64,000 nucleotides of DNA, from assembly GCA_030549335.1 (NCBI GenBank), contig CM060196.1, positions 17,008,501 through 17,072,500 on the forward strand. The letters are read 5' to 3'. The position numbers were made by a program, and so were the translations under genes. Under the pieces are notes generated by a model. That model did no database searches. It saw nothing but the letters and a program-made list of their open reading frames with translations, and was not told where the DNA came from. Origin of the DNA: Pontederia crassipes (lineage: Eukaryota > Streptophyta > Magnoliopsida > Commelinales > Pontederiaceae). Of the stretch, positions 46,498-58,631 are shown in pieces (positions within the stretch are counted from its first letter, which is position 1; every line of letters starts with the position of its first letter).

Positions 46498-47645
46498 AAT
46501 ATGATATCAGAGTCATTCTGTGCGAGCCTCTGAGTGAAATCACACAACGTTAAATCCCTTAAGAGGGGAAGACATGCATAAGTCATTGGAGTGATGATGA
46601 ATATATATGAGAATATGTCATTAATTAGGTGTGACGCGTTTTTAAAAAAAATGAGTGGACCAAGATACAAAGCGGACAATATCACATATTGGCCGGAAAT
46701 GTTATATAAGCACTAAAATAATAAATAAAATATAGTTTCATGGTGGGCAAGGACGTGGACGTGTCCTTATAGGTCGCGGGTTCAATCCCCATCTAACATT
46801 GGTTTTTATCAATTTTTTTCCACTTGTAGTTTGCCTTTTATATTAATATTTTTTTTTGTTATTCTTAATTATATTTTATTTTCATCAACTCAAATAATAA
46901 TTGTAATTTATTATTTTATCTTTTAATATCCTAATTCATTTCTACCTGCAAGATATTTGAATTTCATTATTTTTTATGTGATTGTGCCATGTCTAATAAA
47001 TGTACTTTATGCAATTATTTTATTTATTTTTGAATAATTAATTTTTTATGTCTAACATATTTACGTTTTATATTATGTTTAATTATTAAATTTTTTTAGA
47101 CTAATTTTAATTTAATGTAAATATTTTGCAATTAATCATGTCATTGGAAAAATAGTTCAAAAAAATATGAGATTGTTTGCCATTATAATTTTTAATATGA
47201 GATTGTTTTCCATTATAATTTCTAATGCATGACTTATCGAATATATATTATTTTATCACAAAAAAATATTTATTTTAGCTTTATAATTTATTTATTTATA
47301 AAATAATTTGTAGATAAATTTGGATTTTATATTCTCGTTAAACTTATTATATGTTACTTAGTGAACCCACTGGAAAGTGTTCCTGGCTCCGCCATTGTAT
47401 AGTATTAGAGCCATTTTGCATGAGCTTCTATGCATGGTGTGGTGCGATTACTCAACGAGAATGTTGAGTCTCTGAGAGAGGAAGGATGAATGAGGCATGC
47501 ATCGAATTAGTCCAACATGCATAAGTCACAGAAAAAATGCTGAGTACATATATGAATATGTCATTCACCAAGTGTGATGCGTTTTGAGAAAATCGTGCAG
47601 GCCAAAGCTCAGAGTAATATCACATGTTGGTTGAAAATGTTACAT
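46498..47645. mobile_element. Insertion with two diverged direct repeats
   Basis: It interrupts the transposase core. Two related segments of about 200-245 bp, 46498-46700 and 47398-47645, share phrases such as TCAGAGTCATT/TTAGAGCCATT, ACATGCATAAGTCA, GAATATGTCATT, GTGTGACGCGTTTT, and the end AATATCACATRTTGG. The intervening 0.7 kb has no coding capacity. The segments may be LTR-like or two copies of one repeat; the element type is unknown. Confidence 0.45.
46738..46805 (+). mobile_element. Possible tRNA-derived SINE head
   Basis: CATGGTGGGCAAGGACG is followed 30 bases later by GCGGGTTCAATCCCCATC, which fits a pol III B box (GGTTCAATCC). An A box is only approximate. A CTGGCTCCGCCATTG phrase at about 47380 may mark the far end. 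Confidence 0.35.
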
Positions 47646-47912
47646 ATGATATCATACTCGTTTAGAATGCATGAAGAAAATGAACATATTCATATCATCA
47701 TCGACCAAGATCTTGCAATGGATAATATCATCTGCAAAGTGTTTTAAAAAAGTTGACATATGTTTTGCATTTGGCATATAGTAAAGAATGCTTTGACCCA
47801 TCTTCGAGGTTTATATGTACATGATAATTTTAGTAAAGAATACTTCAAATGGATTAATAATTTGAGTATTAAAGAATTTGAAGACAAGCAGATAATTTTG
47901 AAACAATGGTAT

Positions 47913-48292
47913 TGTTGGAGTTGGTGAATACTTCAGGGCCCCTTATTTCTCACACCGAGGAATCTGAGTATCGACGGCCGGTGAGCGGGCGGGGGTTCGG
48001 GGGCAGCGCTTCCGAAACTTAGACGAGTTTGGACTTTTGTTTAGCCGGCTCGTGTGGTTCGGATTAGATTTTTTTCTGTTTTGTTCGAGTTTTGAACCCA
48101 TTTGGAAGAGACTATTTATAGTTATTTTCGGATGTAATTAGTGTGGCGACTATAAATCAAAACGATACAGTGGAACCTCTTTGCAGGACGTAGTCATAAT
48201 CTCAAGAGTGAACCTGAGTAAATCGTGTGTCTTCTCTATTTTTCCGCAATCTCTTTGCGATCTTCTCTCACTATTCTCGAATTTTCCCATCA
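47913..48292 (+). mobile_element. Possible solo LTR
   Basis: Starts TGTTGGAGTTGGTGAATACT and runs to CCATCA near 48292. It includes a leader-like run (CAGGACGTAGTCATAATCTC AAGAGTGAACC) as in the R region of plant LTRs, and breaks transposase homology. No matching 5-bp target-site duplication, so the boundaries are uncertain. Confidence 0.35.
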
Positions 48293-49303
48293 AATATGAC
48301 ATTTCAAATGAGCATTGGACTGAGCAAATGTATAATAAACAGCATTAGTGGTTTTCCAATTTATTTAAGTGATACATTTTATGCAGGAATGTAATTCACT
48401 CAAAGAACCAAGAGTATTAATGCTTTCATGGCTTCGTGAATTCCAATACTTCTTTGTCTGATTGTATATATCGATTTAGCTCTTTGCACTCATTGTGAGG
48501 CTAAAGAGCAAGAAGATTTTAAAAATCTTAATGCCTTTGTTAGTTTTACTTCAAAAAATCCATTGGAGATTCAAGCATCAAATATGCATATACAAAATGT
48601 GTTCAATATATTTTAAGAAGAGTTCATAAATATTATACAATACTAGAAGCAAATTATTTCATAGGATTGTCAAAAGGTTGTGTACTCCATATATGAAGTA
48701 GGATTCGAGGACAAAGGAAAGGTTATTGTGGGGTACGCCAATTAATTAAATGTTTACGTACGATGTTCTTGCAAAATATTTGAACGCGAAGGAATATTAT
48801 GTTCTTATGCTTTGATTATCCTTAATGAAAATAGAGTTATGTGCTTACCTCAGCATTATATTCTTAAAAAATTGGATGATAAAGAATGCAGTTCGTCGGA
48901 AACTCAAATTGTTACTGTTGCACAAAAGATTAATTTCATAAGAAACACACAGAACTTTATAGAAATGAGTTTCCATTCATTGGAACATTTCAATGTTGGG
49001 ATTTCATCTTTAAAGGAAGGCATTCAAAGCTTAGAGAACATATCCAAAGGAAATATGATTGACGTGTCTTTTAATAAGGTGGGTATGGATGAAGTGTCTT
49101 CTAAGATGATACGAATGTAAATGAAGTTTCAAAATTTGTGATACATGATCCTTTTATCGTAAGGTTGAAGGGGAGAGCAAAACCTTAAAAAGACTTAAAT
49201 CTAATATTGAAGTTTCAATGTCATATGATAAGGAGAAAAAAAAGAACGTGAAGTCTGTTTAAAATAAGGGCACTATGTGACCTCTTGTTCAATTAAGAAA
49301 TTG

Positions 49304-50129
49304 GTAAGTATTTTATTTATCATTTGCTTTATTTTCTTCATAGTTATATGCTTCTAATTTTATGACAACACGTTGACAAAACATGTGTAAAACATATGAG
49401 CAACACTCAATAAATTTCAAGAGGTATATTTTTCTCAATGTTGATCTTATTCTACTATGGAACATCCTTAATATGTGCTTAATCTTGTTGCATTTGGAAA
49501 ACTAGGTTATTATCCATCTACAAGGAGAGCTATAATTAGATTAGGCCAAAAAGGATGATCTTATTGCAGCAAAGGACTTTGAAGAGACCTTGGATTGTGA
49601 AATTATTTGAGATGTCTAATCGTCTGATAATGTGTAATTTGTGATGCATTGTCACAATGTGCGATTTGTTTGAGTCATATGATACAATTGAAATGCATTG
49701 TGTTTGATGTAAAATTTAAAAGGATAACCTTGTAACACTTTGATTTGCTTTTTATGCATTATGTCTCTCTTTCGACAAGTGATGTAAAAATTTCTGACAT
49801 TCTTTTGCTAGGTTTGTATTTTTGTGTATGCTTTCGTTACCTTTTGTAAAACCTATTTTAGTGTAATGCATCATTTGTGACACATCAAGAAATCTAGATA
49901 TCACATAGATGAAATGGGACTATAGTCTTGTGGAAGTAACATTCATGAATCTTCTCAAATTGATTAGCTCTTATTTTCAGAGGTTAAGTAGTCTACAACA
50001 ACCAAAGAGGATGCAATGACTAAAGAATATGAGCTCTTGGATTGGCCTAAATTTATCTATAGTATGGAGAGCAATTTTATGCTAGTACAAATAGTCTGCA
50101 ACATGTTTATGAAGGTGACTAGTATCGAT
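49304..50129. other. Intergenic DNA
   Basis: No further feature recognised downstream of the FAR1-like pseudogene. Confidence 0.4.
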
Positions 50130-50829
50130 GTGTAAAGCCCGGGCCCAAACAAGAATAAACAAATAATAAAATAAATATATATAGCATTTATAATTTAGGT
50201 AATTTTAAAAAAACTAATATATGAAGTTAAATTCTTAACAAGGCAACTTTATATATGGTAAAAATAAATGAAATGAATGAAAGAAAATAAAGGCAAGCCA
50301 ACAAAAGTTGGCACATGGCTAAAGTTAAAAAAAAATTAATCCCTTCCTTCTTTCCCCCATCCCTCTTCTCCTCCGACCTGTCTCTCTTGTGAATGCCAAC
50401 CTCAAAAACCCGCCCGCTTCCTCTTACTCTTGCCCTAGCCCCAAAATCCCCGGCCACTTCCTCTTCTTCTTGCCATTGGAGCGCGTGGTCACCTTCGACA
50501 TAGGACACCGCACGACCACATAGATTGAGGAGGAAGGAAACGACATTGCACCAAAATCGCTCTTGAGGGGAAGAACCTCACTGTTTGAGTAGGGTTCATG
50601 GCGATCTCAACTTGATTCCTTTGCCTGTGAGTATTTAAATCTCCCACAATCTTGAATGACATCTTTTGGGCATCGATCAGTCCCTTTTTATTTATTTATT
50701 TTCTTCTCATTTGTATTGAGGCTGCTCTCTTCCCTTTTCATGGCCAGCTTGTGAAGTCATCAGATCGCCCAAGATTTTGAATCCAGAACCTCCTACCTTT
50801 TAGCATCAAGCAAGATATCGGAGAGAATT
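50130..50829 (+). mobile_element. LTR-like segment
   Basis: Begins TGTAAAGCCCGGGCCCAAAC, similar to the TGTAACRCCC start of many plant Ty3-type LTRs, and holds a C/T-rich leader-like stretch (about 50340-50420). No reverse-transcriptase or gag reading frame is present. The matching end may be displaced by later insertions (compare 58632-59396). Confidence 0.35.
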
Positions 50830-52614
50830 AGTAACGCCCCCAAATCGCACCTCGCCACGTGGCAGAATACGGTTCGGAGACGCTACGGGTCATCCTTACG
50901 TGTACATCATATTGTCCGAAATAAAGACTTTGACTGGTCAACTCATCAAAGATAAATGTGAAATAACTAATCATCATTAGAAATAAAATAAAGTAACATC
51001 TTGAAATGCGGAAGACTGATAATTGACTTCATAGGAATCCAAAGGAAAGCTAATACATCAAATACTAAAAAGAAAGGAAAAAGCTATCCATCATCTAAGG
51101 GACTCGATAATCATGTGCAGCTACCTACGAGCTCGATCTGTCACCGTTGGCCACCATCATCATTGAGACCTTGGCCTGCATTTAAGAACATGCAGGGGAG
51201 AAACCTCCCTATGAGTTTTACAACTCAGTATAAAAGTAAGATAAACATCATAGTAGGATCATGATACTAGACATGAATCATAAAATGTAACATTATAAGG
51301 TAACATCATCATCAAATAGGAAAGTGAATCATGATCATAATATAAAATGATAAGAGCATGCATAGGAACATATGAATAAAAGATCATAAATAATCATCAT
51401 AAGAAAGACATCAAGCCGGTCATAATAAGAAAGATTATTTATTCATATGTGTTCATCTTCTTCATCATCTTAATTTCATCTTTAACTTATTTGGGGTATA
51501 TTTCAACCCACGAGGAGGCCTGCCTCAACCCGTCCATCATCATCATCATAACTAGCAGAGCTAGCCCATAACTGACAGAAGTCAGTCCATAACTGTCCGA
51601 TGATGGCCCATAACTGATCGTCATCGGTCCATCATAAAAAGAGCTCTCCATTTAACATTTTATGTTTTTTACCTTGCATCTTTTAATTAAACAAAACATA
51701 TTTTTATAAGAACTTTAAATCAGGATAAAGGATATAATCATGGAGAGTAAATTAGGGATAAAATTGACATCATCATTATCATACATATATTAGAATTAAT
51801 CATGTGGAACATGGATTAAAAGATCATAAGCATGAGCATAATCTGGTCGGAACCCGGGCCGAGTAGGGATAAACTCGGGTCGGGTAGAACATAATCATCC
51901 TCGGTAAAAATCAGGGATAAGCCCGGGCCGGATTCGGATTGCACCCGGGCCGGGTCGAGTCGTCTTCTTCTTGAAATCGTCATTTTGCCGACTGCTCGTC
52001 GTGCAAGGAACTCGGTCCGGGTCGTCTTCAACCCGGGCCGAGTTCATCCGATTTGCAGAGCTCGACGCAACAATGGCGATCCGGGCCGAGTTCCTTCGAA
52101 CGGTCCGGCGAAGGACCTGCCCGGGCCGGTTTGGGTGAACTCGGGCCGGGTTCATCTTCCGCAGAAATTGTGCGCAATTAACATCATAACTCATCATGCA
52201 ATAACCAGGAATGACCTAAAACATGCTTCAAGTCTAAAATTAAGATTCTATTATGAATCTATCATAGTTCCATACCTCAAAGTTTCTGTCCGAAAAACTT
52301 TACTGATGTCTTCTTCTTCCTCTTTCTCTTCCTCTTCTTCCTCTTCCTCTGCCTGCTCCTCTCTGTTCGTGTGCACGTCCGGTGTCGTCCACGTCCTCCG
52401 GTGTGTCCCCTGTAAGGCGGCAGCCGTCAGGGACGAGAAGAACGAAAAGGGCGCACGTAGAGGAGAAATTAGGGCCGGCTTCGTGAGGAAAACGAAAAGG
52501 GAGTTTTGGTTTGATTTGGCCTCATATTTATAGGGAGAGGATTAGAGTTTAAATCAGAATTTAACTTCTCCCTGATCAAATCAAATCCAACTCAGATTTA
52601 TTGATGGAGGTGCT
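50830..52614. mobile_element. LTR-like or solo-LTR segment with G+C-rich tract
   Basis: Begins GTAACGCCCCCAAATCGC and ends near GATGGAGGTGCTATAAC, weakly inverted termini as in LTRs. Internal features are short CCCATAACTGACAGAAGTCA-type repeats at about 51545-51635 and a striking tract at 51845-52155 with many CGGGCCG(A/G)GTT phrases. A CTTCTTCCTCTT run follows at about 52305-52350. No transposon protein is encoded; the 182-codon plus-strand frame (51985-52533) is composed of these repeats and is not considered a gene. Confidence 0.35.
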
Positions 52615-53113
52615 ATAACTCTTTGTGTTACAATCTGTCATGACCTAATGTGGCTTTAGGTGAGAAAAGAAAAAAAAATCATTACTTCTATTGAAACCTG
52701 TGCTAATATAATTAGGAATTATATGAAAAATTGAGATATATATACATACAACTAAAATATATTTTTCGGCTAAATATAAGAATATATCATAATAAAATAT
52801 ATTTTGATTATTAGCTGATAATGGTAATTATTAGGGAAGTAATCATTTCTGCAAATTTAATAGATTGATTTATTTGCTTAATAATAGCAATAGAAGAGTA
52901 TAATAAAATAATCAACAAAGTGTTTGTACGAGAATTGAATGGCGAATAAATTTTAAATAAAGGTAGTTATGGACAACTAAGTGTTATTGCAATGTTATGT
53001 CCTTATAGCCTACTACACACTTCAATATGTGTGATTGACTTATATGATATATTGGTTATGCTTCTGGATTTGACTCAGAAGAACGATCGAGTGTCATTGA
53101 GCTTACCTAGGTG
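52615..53113. other. Spacer before the hAT element
   Basis: A+T-rich, nothing recognised. Confidence 0.5.
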
Positions 53114-53608
53114 AGTGGATTCAATGTTGTCACGATCAAACCGAACATCGAATCGAAAAATGCTTCGTTTCAGGTCAAATCGTTCGGACCGGTCGGTCGG
53201 ACCGGTCAGTAATAAAATATTATCATTTAATATAATCCATCAAATTTAGACATGTACCAAAAAAATTAAACACAATAAGTCAAAAAGATTATAATGAAAT
53301 AACATCATAATACTTAAAATTCTAACAAGTAATACCAAAATAAAGGTAAAAGACATTAATAACTAACAACAATTCACATATCTATAATATTAAGTTCACA
53401 ATTCACATATCACATATTTATAACTTTAAAGTTCACAATTCACATGCCATAACTTCAAACCGAAAATTCAAAGTTCACAATCACATGTCATAAGTTCACA
53501 ATCACATGCCATAATTTCAAGTTCAAAGATAAATTAAATTCTAAGTTTCTAACACAACCTAGAAGTTTACATATTCATGACTTCAAAATCAAAATACAAT
53601 TTCAAATA

Positions 53609-56085
53609 TCATTCTCTTCTGTCTTCTCGAGGAAAAGAATCCAAGTTAAAGTCCATAGCTTCAATCCTTTCTTCTTGCACATCACCTTGTATAAAAAATA
53701 TAAATTCATAATATACAATAATGAATAATAATCAACTATTAAAAATTTAGAATGACACATAAAAAAATAATCATTAAATTTTTACCTTCTTGTGTACTAA
53801 CTTTTGGAATATCTAAATCATTATAAATTATTTTTTCCAATTCATCATAATCAAGTAATGGAGTATCTTCATCTTCTACAATCCAATAATTAATTTTCTC
53901 CATGCTCTCATAATCAATGGGATCAAGAAGAGATTTCTCCTTATTAAGAGCCCTATAAAACAAATGAACATATATAACCAATCAAATATGAACTATAACT
54001 CTTTATAAGTAATAATTTTTTCATAACACATACCTATTTTTCAAACCCAAGTTATAATGAACATACACAAGATCATTTAATCTCTTGTGCTCTAACTTAT
54101 TTCTCTTCTTTGAGTGTATCCTTTCAAACAGACTCCAATTTCTTTCACAACCAGAAGAAGATGCAGTTTGACTTAGTAGTCGAATTGCCAATTGTGATAT
54201 TATTGGAGCATTAAATTCAAAACTATGCCACCATTGATCTGTCATAAAAAGATTAATTATAATTAAAAAAGTTAATAATATAAAAAAGTTATTAAAGTGA
54301 GATTGTTACCTGGTCTTAACTCTTTAGCTATTTCAATAGCTAAGTGATTACCAAAGCTTAACATTCGATCATGATATAGCCAACTTTGTTTCAAAGCTTC
54401 AGTTTTTCGATGTGTAACAAGTGTATCCAATACATCAAGCCATTCTTGTTGCATTTCTGGTTTGATACAAAAGTTTTCTTTGTCATAATAAAATGCAGGA
54501 TTTAAAAAATATGCAGCACAATGAATCTTTTTGCGAAGCTGATTATCCCATCTATTTTTGATGATTTTTGTGTAAGGCTTGTACAAATATTTTTTCATCA
54601 TAAATATTTGCTTAATTGTTTTTTTTTGCTCTGTAGATGCCATCATACACATAACCGAGAGAAGGTCTGTCATCTCCATCAACAATTCTTAGCAATCGAA
54701 CCAAAGAGTTACAACTTGTACAATAACATCACAATCATTCCAAAATTTACTATCCAAGACAATATCCATGACAACTCTAGCTTTTTTATCCTTGTAATAT
54801 CTTGAATTTGAAAATTTTGTACTTGTCACTAAAGCTTGCAAATCAATTTTGTGATCATAAATACTTTTCAATGCAATAAAAATTGTGGCAAAACGAGTTG
54901 CTCCATGACGTAAAATTTCAGTCCAATTTGGCATTTTTCTTAGCCAAGCAAGTAAAAATGGATGATTATAGACAAACTTTGTTACCTTGCTTGCTTTTTC
55001 TGTCAATGTAATCACAAGCTCCATTTTGCCAAGGTCTCCTAAAATCAAATTCAAACAATGTGCAGCACAAGGAGACCAAAAGATAGTAGGATACTTCTCA
55101 TTCAACAATCTACCTACAGCTTTATAATTTGCAGCATTATCTATAACCAAGTGCACAACATTTTCCACTCCAACAAATTCAACCAATTCTACAAATAAAT
55201 TACAAAGAGTTGTGGCATCTTTAACAATGTCAAAAGCATCAACTGATCTAACAAAACAAATCCCTTTTGGAGAATAAATGAGAAAATTGATTAGTTGTCT
55301 ATTCTTTCGATCCTACCAACCATCACCCATGATAGTGCAACCAATTTTTTTCCAAGCACTTCTAAAAATTTCAACCAATAATCCTACCTTCTTTTTTATA
55401 TCATATAATAATTTGGTTCTAATAAAATGATAAGAAGGTCCTTTGTATTCCAGACCAATGGAAGCAATAGCATCTATCATTGGTTGATAATATACTGAAT
55501 TTGCATAGTTAAAGAAATACAACAATCATAAAAGAATTTAGCAACAGCCAAATCAGCTTGATATATAGCATCTTTACCTGCCAAAGCACTTTTAATGGAA
55601 GGTTGTACACCAGGACCTGTCTTTGGAGCAAAAAAAAAACTCGCATTTGTTATTTATTTCCCTTTCCCTTTTGCTTGACTAGAAGTTATTGTGACTTGTT
55701 CTTGTGAACATTGTGCATTCATGTTTAGCTGTTGATTAGAATTTTTTTCATCTCTTTGATCAAGTGTTCTTTTCTTGGATGCAGATGCAGCTTTCAATTG
55801 CTCTCCAAGAAGATACTTCACCTCATAGCTAACTTTAGGACATGGCATTACATCTCCTTTTTGTCCTGCAAGATGCATCTTCATTATATGTATTCCTCCA
55901 CCTTTAAAAACTTTTGCACAATATAAACATTTTAACCATTTTTTTCCTTCGACATCATAACAAATTTGACAATGTTCCCATGCAACATCAAATTTTAATC
56001 TCATTGATTGAGTACTACCAATTACAGATTGAGTGCTCATTGCTACAGTTTTAGAATCACCGGCACTACTTCCAGCAGACGCCAT
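53609..56085 (-). pseudogene. hAT transposase (BED finger, DUF659, hAT dimerisation), disabled
   Basis: The start is ATG 56085 (MASAGSSAGDSKTVAMSTQS). The BED zinc finger is at about codons 30-75 (CQICYDVEGKKWLKCLYCAK ... HIMKMHLAG). The DUF659 region includes FFYDC and GDGW followed by DRKNRQLINFLIYSPKG, and DNAANY. The C-terminal hAT dimerisation domain is SSGCERNWSLFERIHSKKRN. Three GT-AG introns restore the frame cleanly: 54239-54309, 53953-54033 and 53686-53785; the last exon ends at TGA 53609. Breaks: TAA at 55654-55656, a one-base loss near 55513, TAG at 55313-55315 right after GDGW, and a frame slip with a stop around 54620-54720 (LVRLLRIVDGD region). Normally such a protein excises and reinserts hAT elements in the nucleus; this copy cannot. 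Confidence 0.88.
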
Positions 56086-56599
56086 AATTAAAACCTACAT
56101 AATATAATCAAGACAATATAATTAGTAATTAATAATCACAGCAAATAATTAGCACAAAAAATAGTAATCACATTCCAACAATAATCACAATAATCAAGAC
56201 AATATAATTAGTAATTAGTAATCACAGCAAATAATTAGCGGAAAAAATTGTAATCACATTGCAACAGTAATCACATTTCCAACAGCAAATAATTAGCACA
56301 AATAATTTAATTCTACAGGAAATAATTAGCACAAATAATTAGCACAAATAATTTAGTAATCACAGCAAATAATTAGCACAAATATCTGCTTATGCTCGTT
56401 CTGCTAGTCGGAGTGTCAGACTGTCGAAGGCGTCTTCCTCCGAGAGTCCGAGTCGAAGTGGCACTCATTTTGTCGGTCGGAGGCGTCTTCCTCCAAGTCT
56501 CTGATGACATGTTGCCCATCGCCTAAAGTGTGATGATCATCGAATAGTCGGAGAGCGTCTACGAAGCGAAGCAAAATCGAATGGAAATTGCAAATAAAA

Positions 56600-57060
56600 G
56601 CAGAGGAAAAAGAATTAAACCTCTTGGTTGGTCGTAGGAGATCGTCGACGGACGTCAAAGTCGCGCAGGAGATCGTTCGCCGCCGTCAAAGTTGCGCAGG
56701 AGATCGTCGACGTGTGCCAACGAGAGATCGTTCACTGCTGCAGATCATTTGCCGCTGCAGATCATTCGCCGCTGTCACAGATTTTTCACTACTTCGCCGC
56801 CAACAAGAGATCGCTCGCCGCCGTCAAAGTTGCGTAGGAGATCGTCGACGACCGCCAACCGGAGATCGTTCGCTACGTAGATCATTCGCAGCCGCAAATC
56901 ATTCGCCGCCGTAGATCATTTGCTTCGGCCGTAGATTGTTCGCTACTTCGCCACCAACAAGTGATCGCTCGCCGCCAACAAGAGATCGTTCGCCGCTGCA
57001 GATCGATCGCCGCCGCAGGGGATCGTTCGCCGTCGCAGATCGTTTGCTGCTGCCGTCGCA
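56600..57060. repeat. G+C-rich degenerate minisatellite within the hAT element
   Basis: Repeated phrases GGAGATCGT(T/C), CGCCGCCGTCAAAGTTGCGC and CAGATCATTCGCCGC recur every 20-45 bases in the 5' leader region of the transposase gene. The unit length varies. It creates spurious open frames on both strands. Confidence 0.75.
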
Positions 57061-57368
57061 GAGTTTTTTTTCTGTGTAGACTGTAGAGATCGTAGCGGCG
57101 AGGGCTTTTTTCTGTGTACTGTACATATTTTTGTTTTTGCCCTTTAGGATTTTGGTTTTTTTCTAAACCGACCGGTCTAATGGAAACGCGGTTTGATCCA
57201 ATTTTTCCCGGCTTTATTCGCTTTTGACCAGTTTTGACCGGTCATATCCGTCCAATTCCCTTCCCGGTTTTAGGCCTCACATCAGACCGCGTTGTCGATC
57301 GGTCGACGGTCGGACCGATCGGACCGGCCAGTCCGATCCGGTCCGGTCGTGATAACACTGAGTGGATT

Positions 57369-58631
57369 ACATGATAACATTAGGGGCTCTAATTGCCCCC
57401 AAAGTCTTACACCGATGTAAGACGACTTTTTCGCTTGGATTTTGATTTATTGAAGTGAATGTTTTGCATCATATACAATATGTGTTGTATGCCATTAGAG
57501 AAATCAAAATTGAATTTATTGACACAAGTATTGGACATCTGGTTTGATTTATGGATTTCCAGCATTTTCTTCGATTTTCATGTTTTATGTGAAACGTTGG
57601 ATTTTCTAAATGTGGTGAAATTGTATATTGCCAAAGCATGCACATTCATACATCATATTAATCATATCATGAAAAATTTGCTTTGTAATGAGTTTATTTT
57701 TTCATTTCATCATAGATTGATCAATTGACAACCATTTAGTCCATGTACCCCGATTTTTATTAAGATGTGTCATCCATTATTATGTTATGCACACACATGT
57801 CTATTGATTGGAGTACGATATCATAAGTAGCTATGTTAAGATCTAGGATGTGGCAACCTATCAGTTATGTATCGTATTGATCAATTGGCACAACAACTTA
57901 CTTATGTATCGTATTGGCCATGCGACCTAAGTGAGGTATCTCTCTCTGAGTTACTTCCTTTGTCACAAAAGAGAACCATAATTTTAACATCTCATATCAT
58001 ACATGTTTTTTTCTTCGGATTTAATCGTATGCATATGGGATATCAGTTCTTCTCATTTTTCTTTATTCATGTGCCCTCCATTCACTGAGCTCACAATGCT
58101 CACCCCTCATTTCCTAATCTTTGCAGGTGATGATTGCTAAGCTAACTTATGATATTTCTGGTTGGGAGTAGGTTGTGTGAGAAAAGGAACTACAAACATA
58201 TTTTTACTCCTTTTTATTTATCTATGGCTCTTAGAAAAAAAAGGAAACTTTAAATACATCACAGAAACTAGTATTGGAAACTTTTGATAAATGAATTTCG
58301 ATTTTGTGACCATGGTGTATCATTTGGTTGGGGACCAATATCCTTTTGTGCTACTTCATGTTGAGTTGAGCTGAATGCTCCTATATTTTATTGCCATAAA
58401 TAAGCTTTTGTCCCTTTTCGCCATATGACAAATTATACATTATGTACATGTTGTCATTTTTGCCACTATCCTCCGTATGCAGAGGTCATGTCGAAATTTT
58501 TAAAAAATTTATGATAGTTTCTTTTCTAAACCAATTTTCGCGTCATATTTTTTGTAATATCCATGATCTAATCCATATTGGATTCTATATTATATGACTA
58601 TAATCAATTGAATATGTGTTGTAGTATATGT
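57369..58631. other. Intergenic DNA right of the hAT element
   Basis: No gene supported; short plus-strand open frames (57459-57728, 57867-58088) lack recognisable motifs. Confidence 0.45.

Larger units (their letters stand above)
45600..49303 (+). pseudogene. FAR1-related/MULE transposase-like pseudogene
   Basis: Domain order follows FAR1-related (FRS) proteins, which derive from Mutator-like transposases. The FAR1 DNA-binding region is at about 45795-46125 (MGFNTKDSFYNVYARLVDFS and, after a frame change, FVEEHTHKLASEL). The transposase core begins at about 46355-46490 (MSFVPFTGVNHHRQSALVDC, SLLADEAED) and resumes at about 47660 (IIIDQDLAMDNIICKVF, ICIWHIVKNALTHLRGLY-like). The SWIM finger at about 48750-48820 reads CSCKIFEREGILCSYAL, with Tyr where the last His ligand is expected. 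A zinc-knuckle remnant GHYVTSCSIKK follows at about 49270. Many stops and frameshifts and two insertions (46495-47645, 47913-48292) break it. It could be an old transposon or a decayed host FRS gene. Confidence 0.75.
53122..57360 (-). mobile_element. Complete hAT DNA transposon
   Basis: A perfect 8-bp target-site duplication AGTGGATT flanks it (53114-53121 and 57361-57368). Terminal inverted repeats are CAATGTTGTCACGATC (left) and CAGTGTTATCACGACC (right, minus strand). Both subterminal regions are packed with GGACCGGTCGG-type motifs, presumed transposase-binding sites. It carries one minus-strand transposase gene, now broken. The length, 4.2 kb, is that of an autonomous element. The intact duplication suggests a fairly recent insertion, possibly driven in trans. 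Confidence 0.93.

Noticed and set aside
46747-46800. Functional tRNA gene
   Set aside because: A B-box match is present, but no acceptor stem pairing or proper anticodon arm could be built; a SINE head is more likely.
51985-52533. 182-codon plus-strand frame
   Set aside because: Made of the CGGGCC repeat tract and a CTTCTTCC run inside an LTR-like segment. The Ser-rich and Arg-rich composition is explained by the repeats.
54239-54309. Treating the gaps between hAT transposase frames as frameshifts only
   Set aside because: Three of the gaps have GT-AG borders and join codons exactly, so they are introns. Only the remaining breaks were counted as lesions.
56588-57126. Arg/Ser-rich open frames on both strands
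   Set aside because: Generated by the GATCGTTCGCCGCC minisatellite within the hAT leader.
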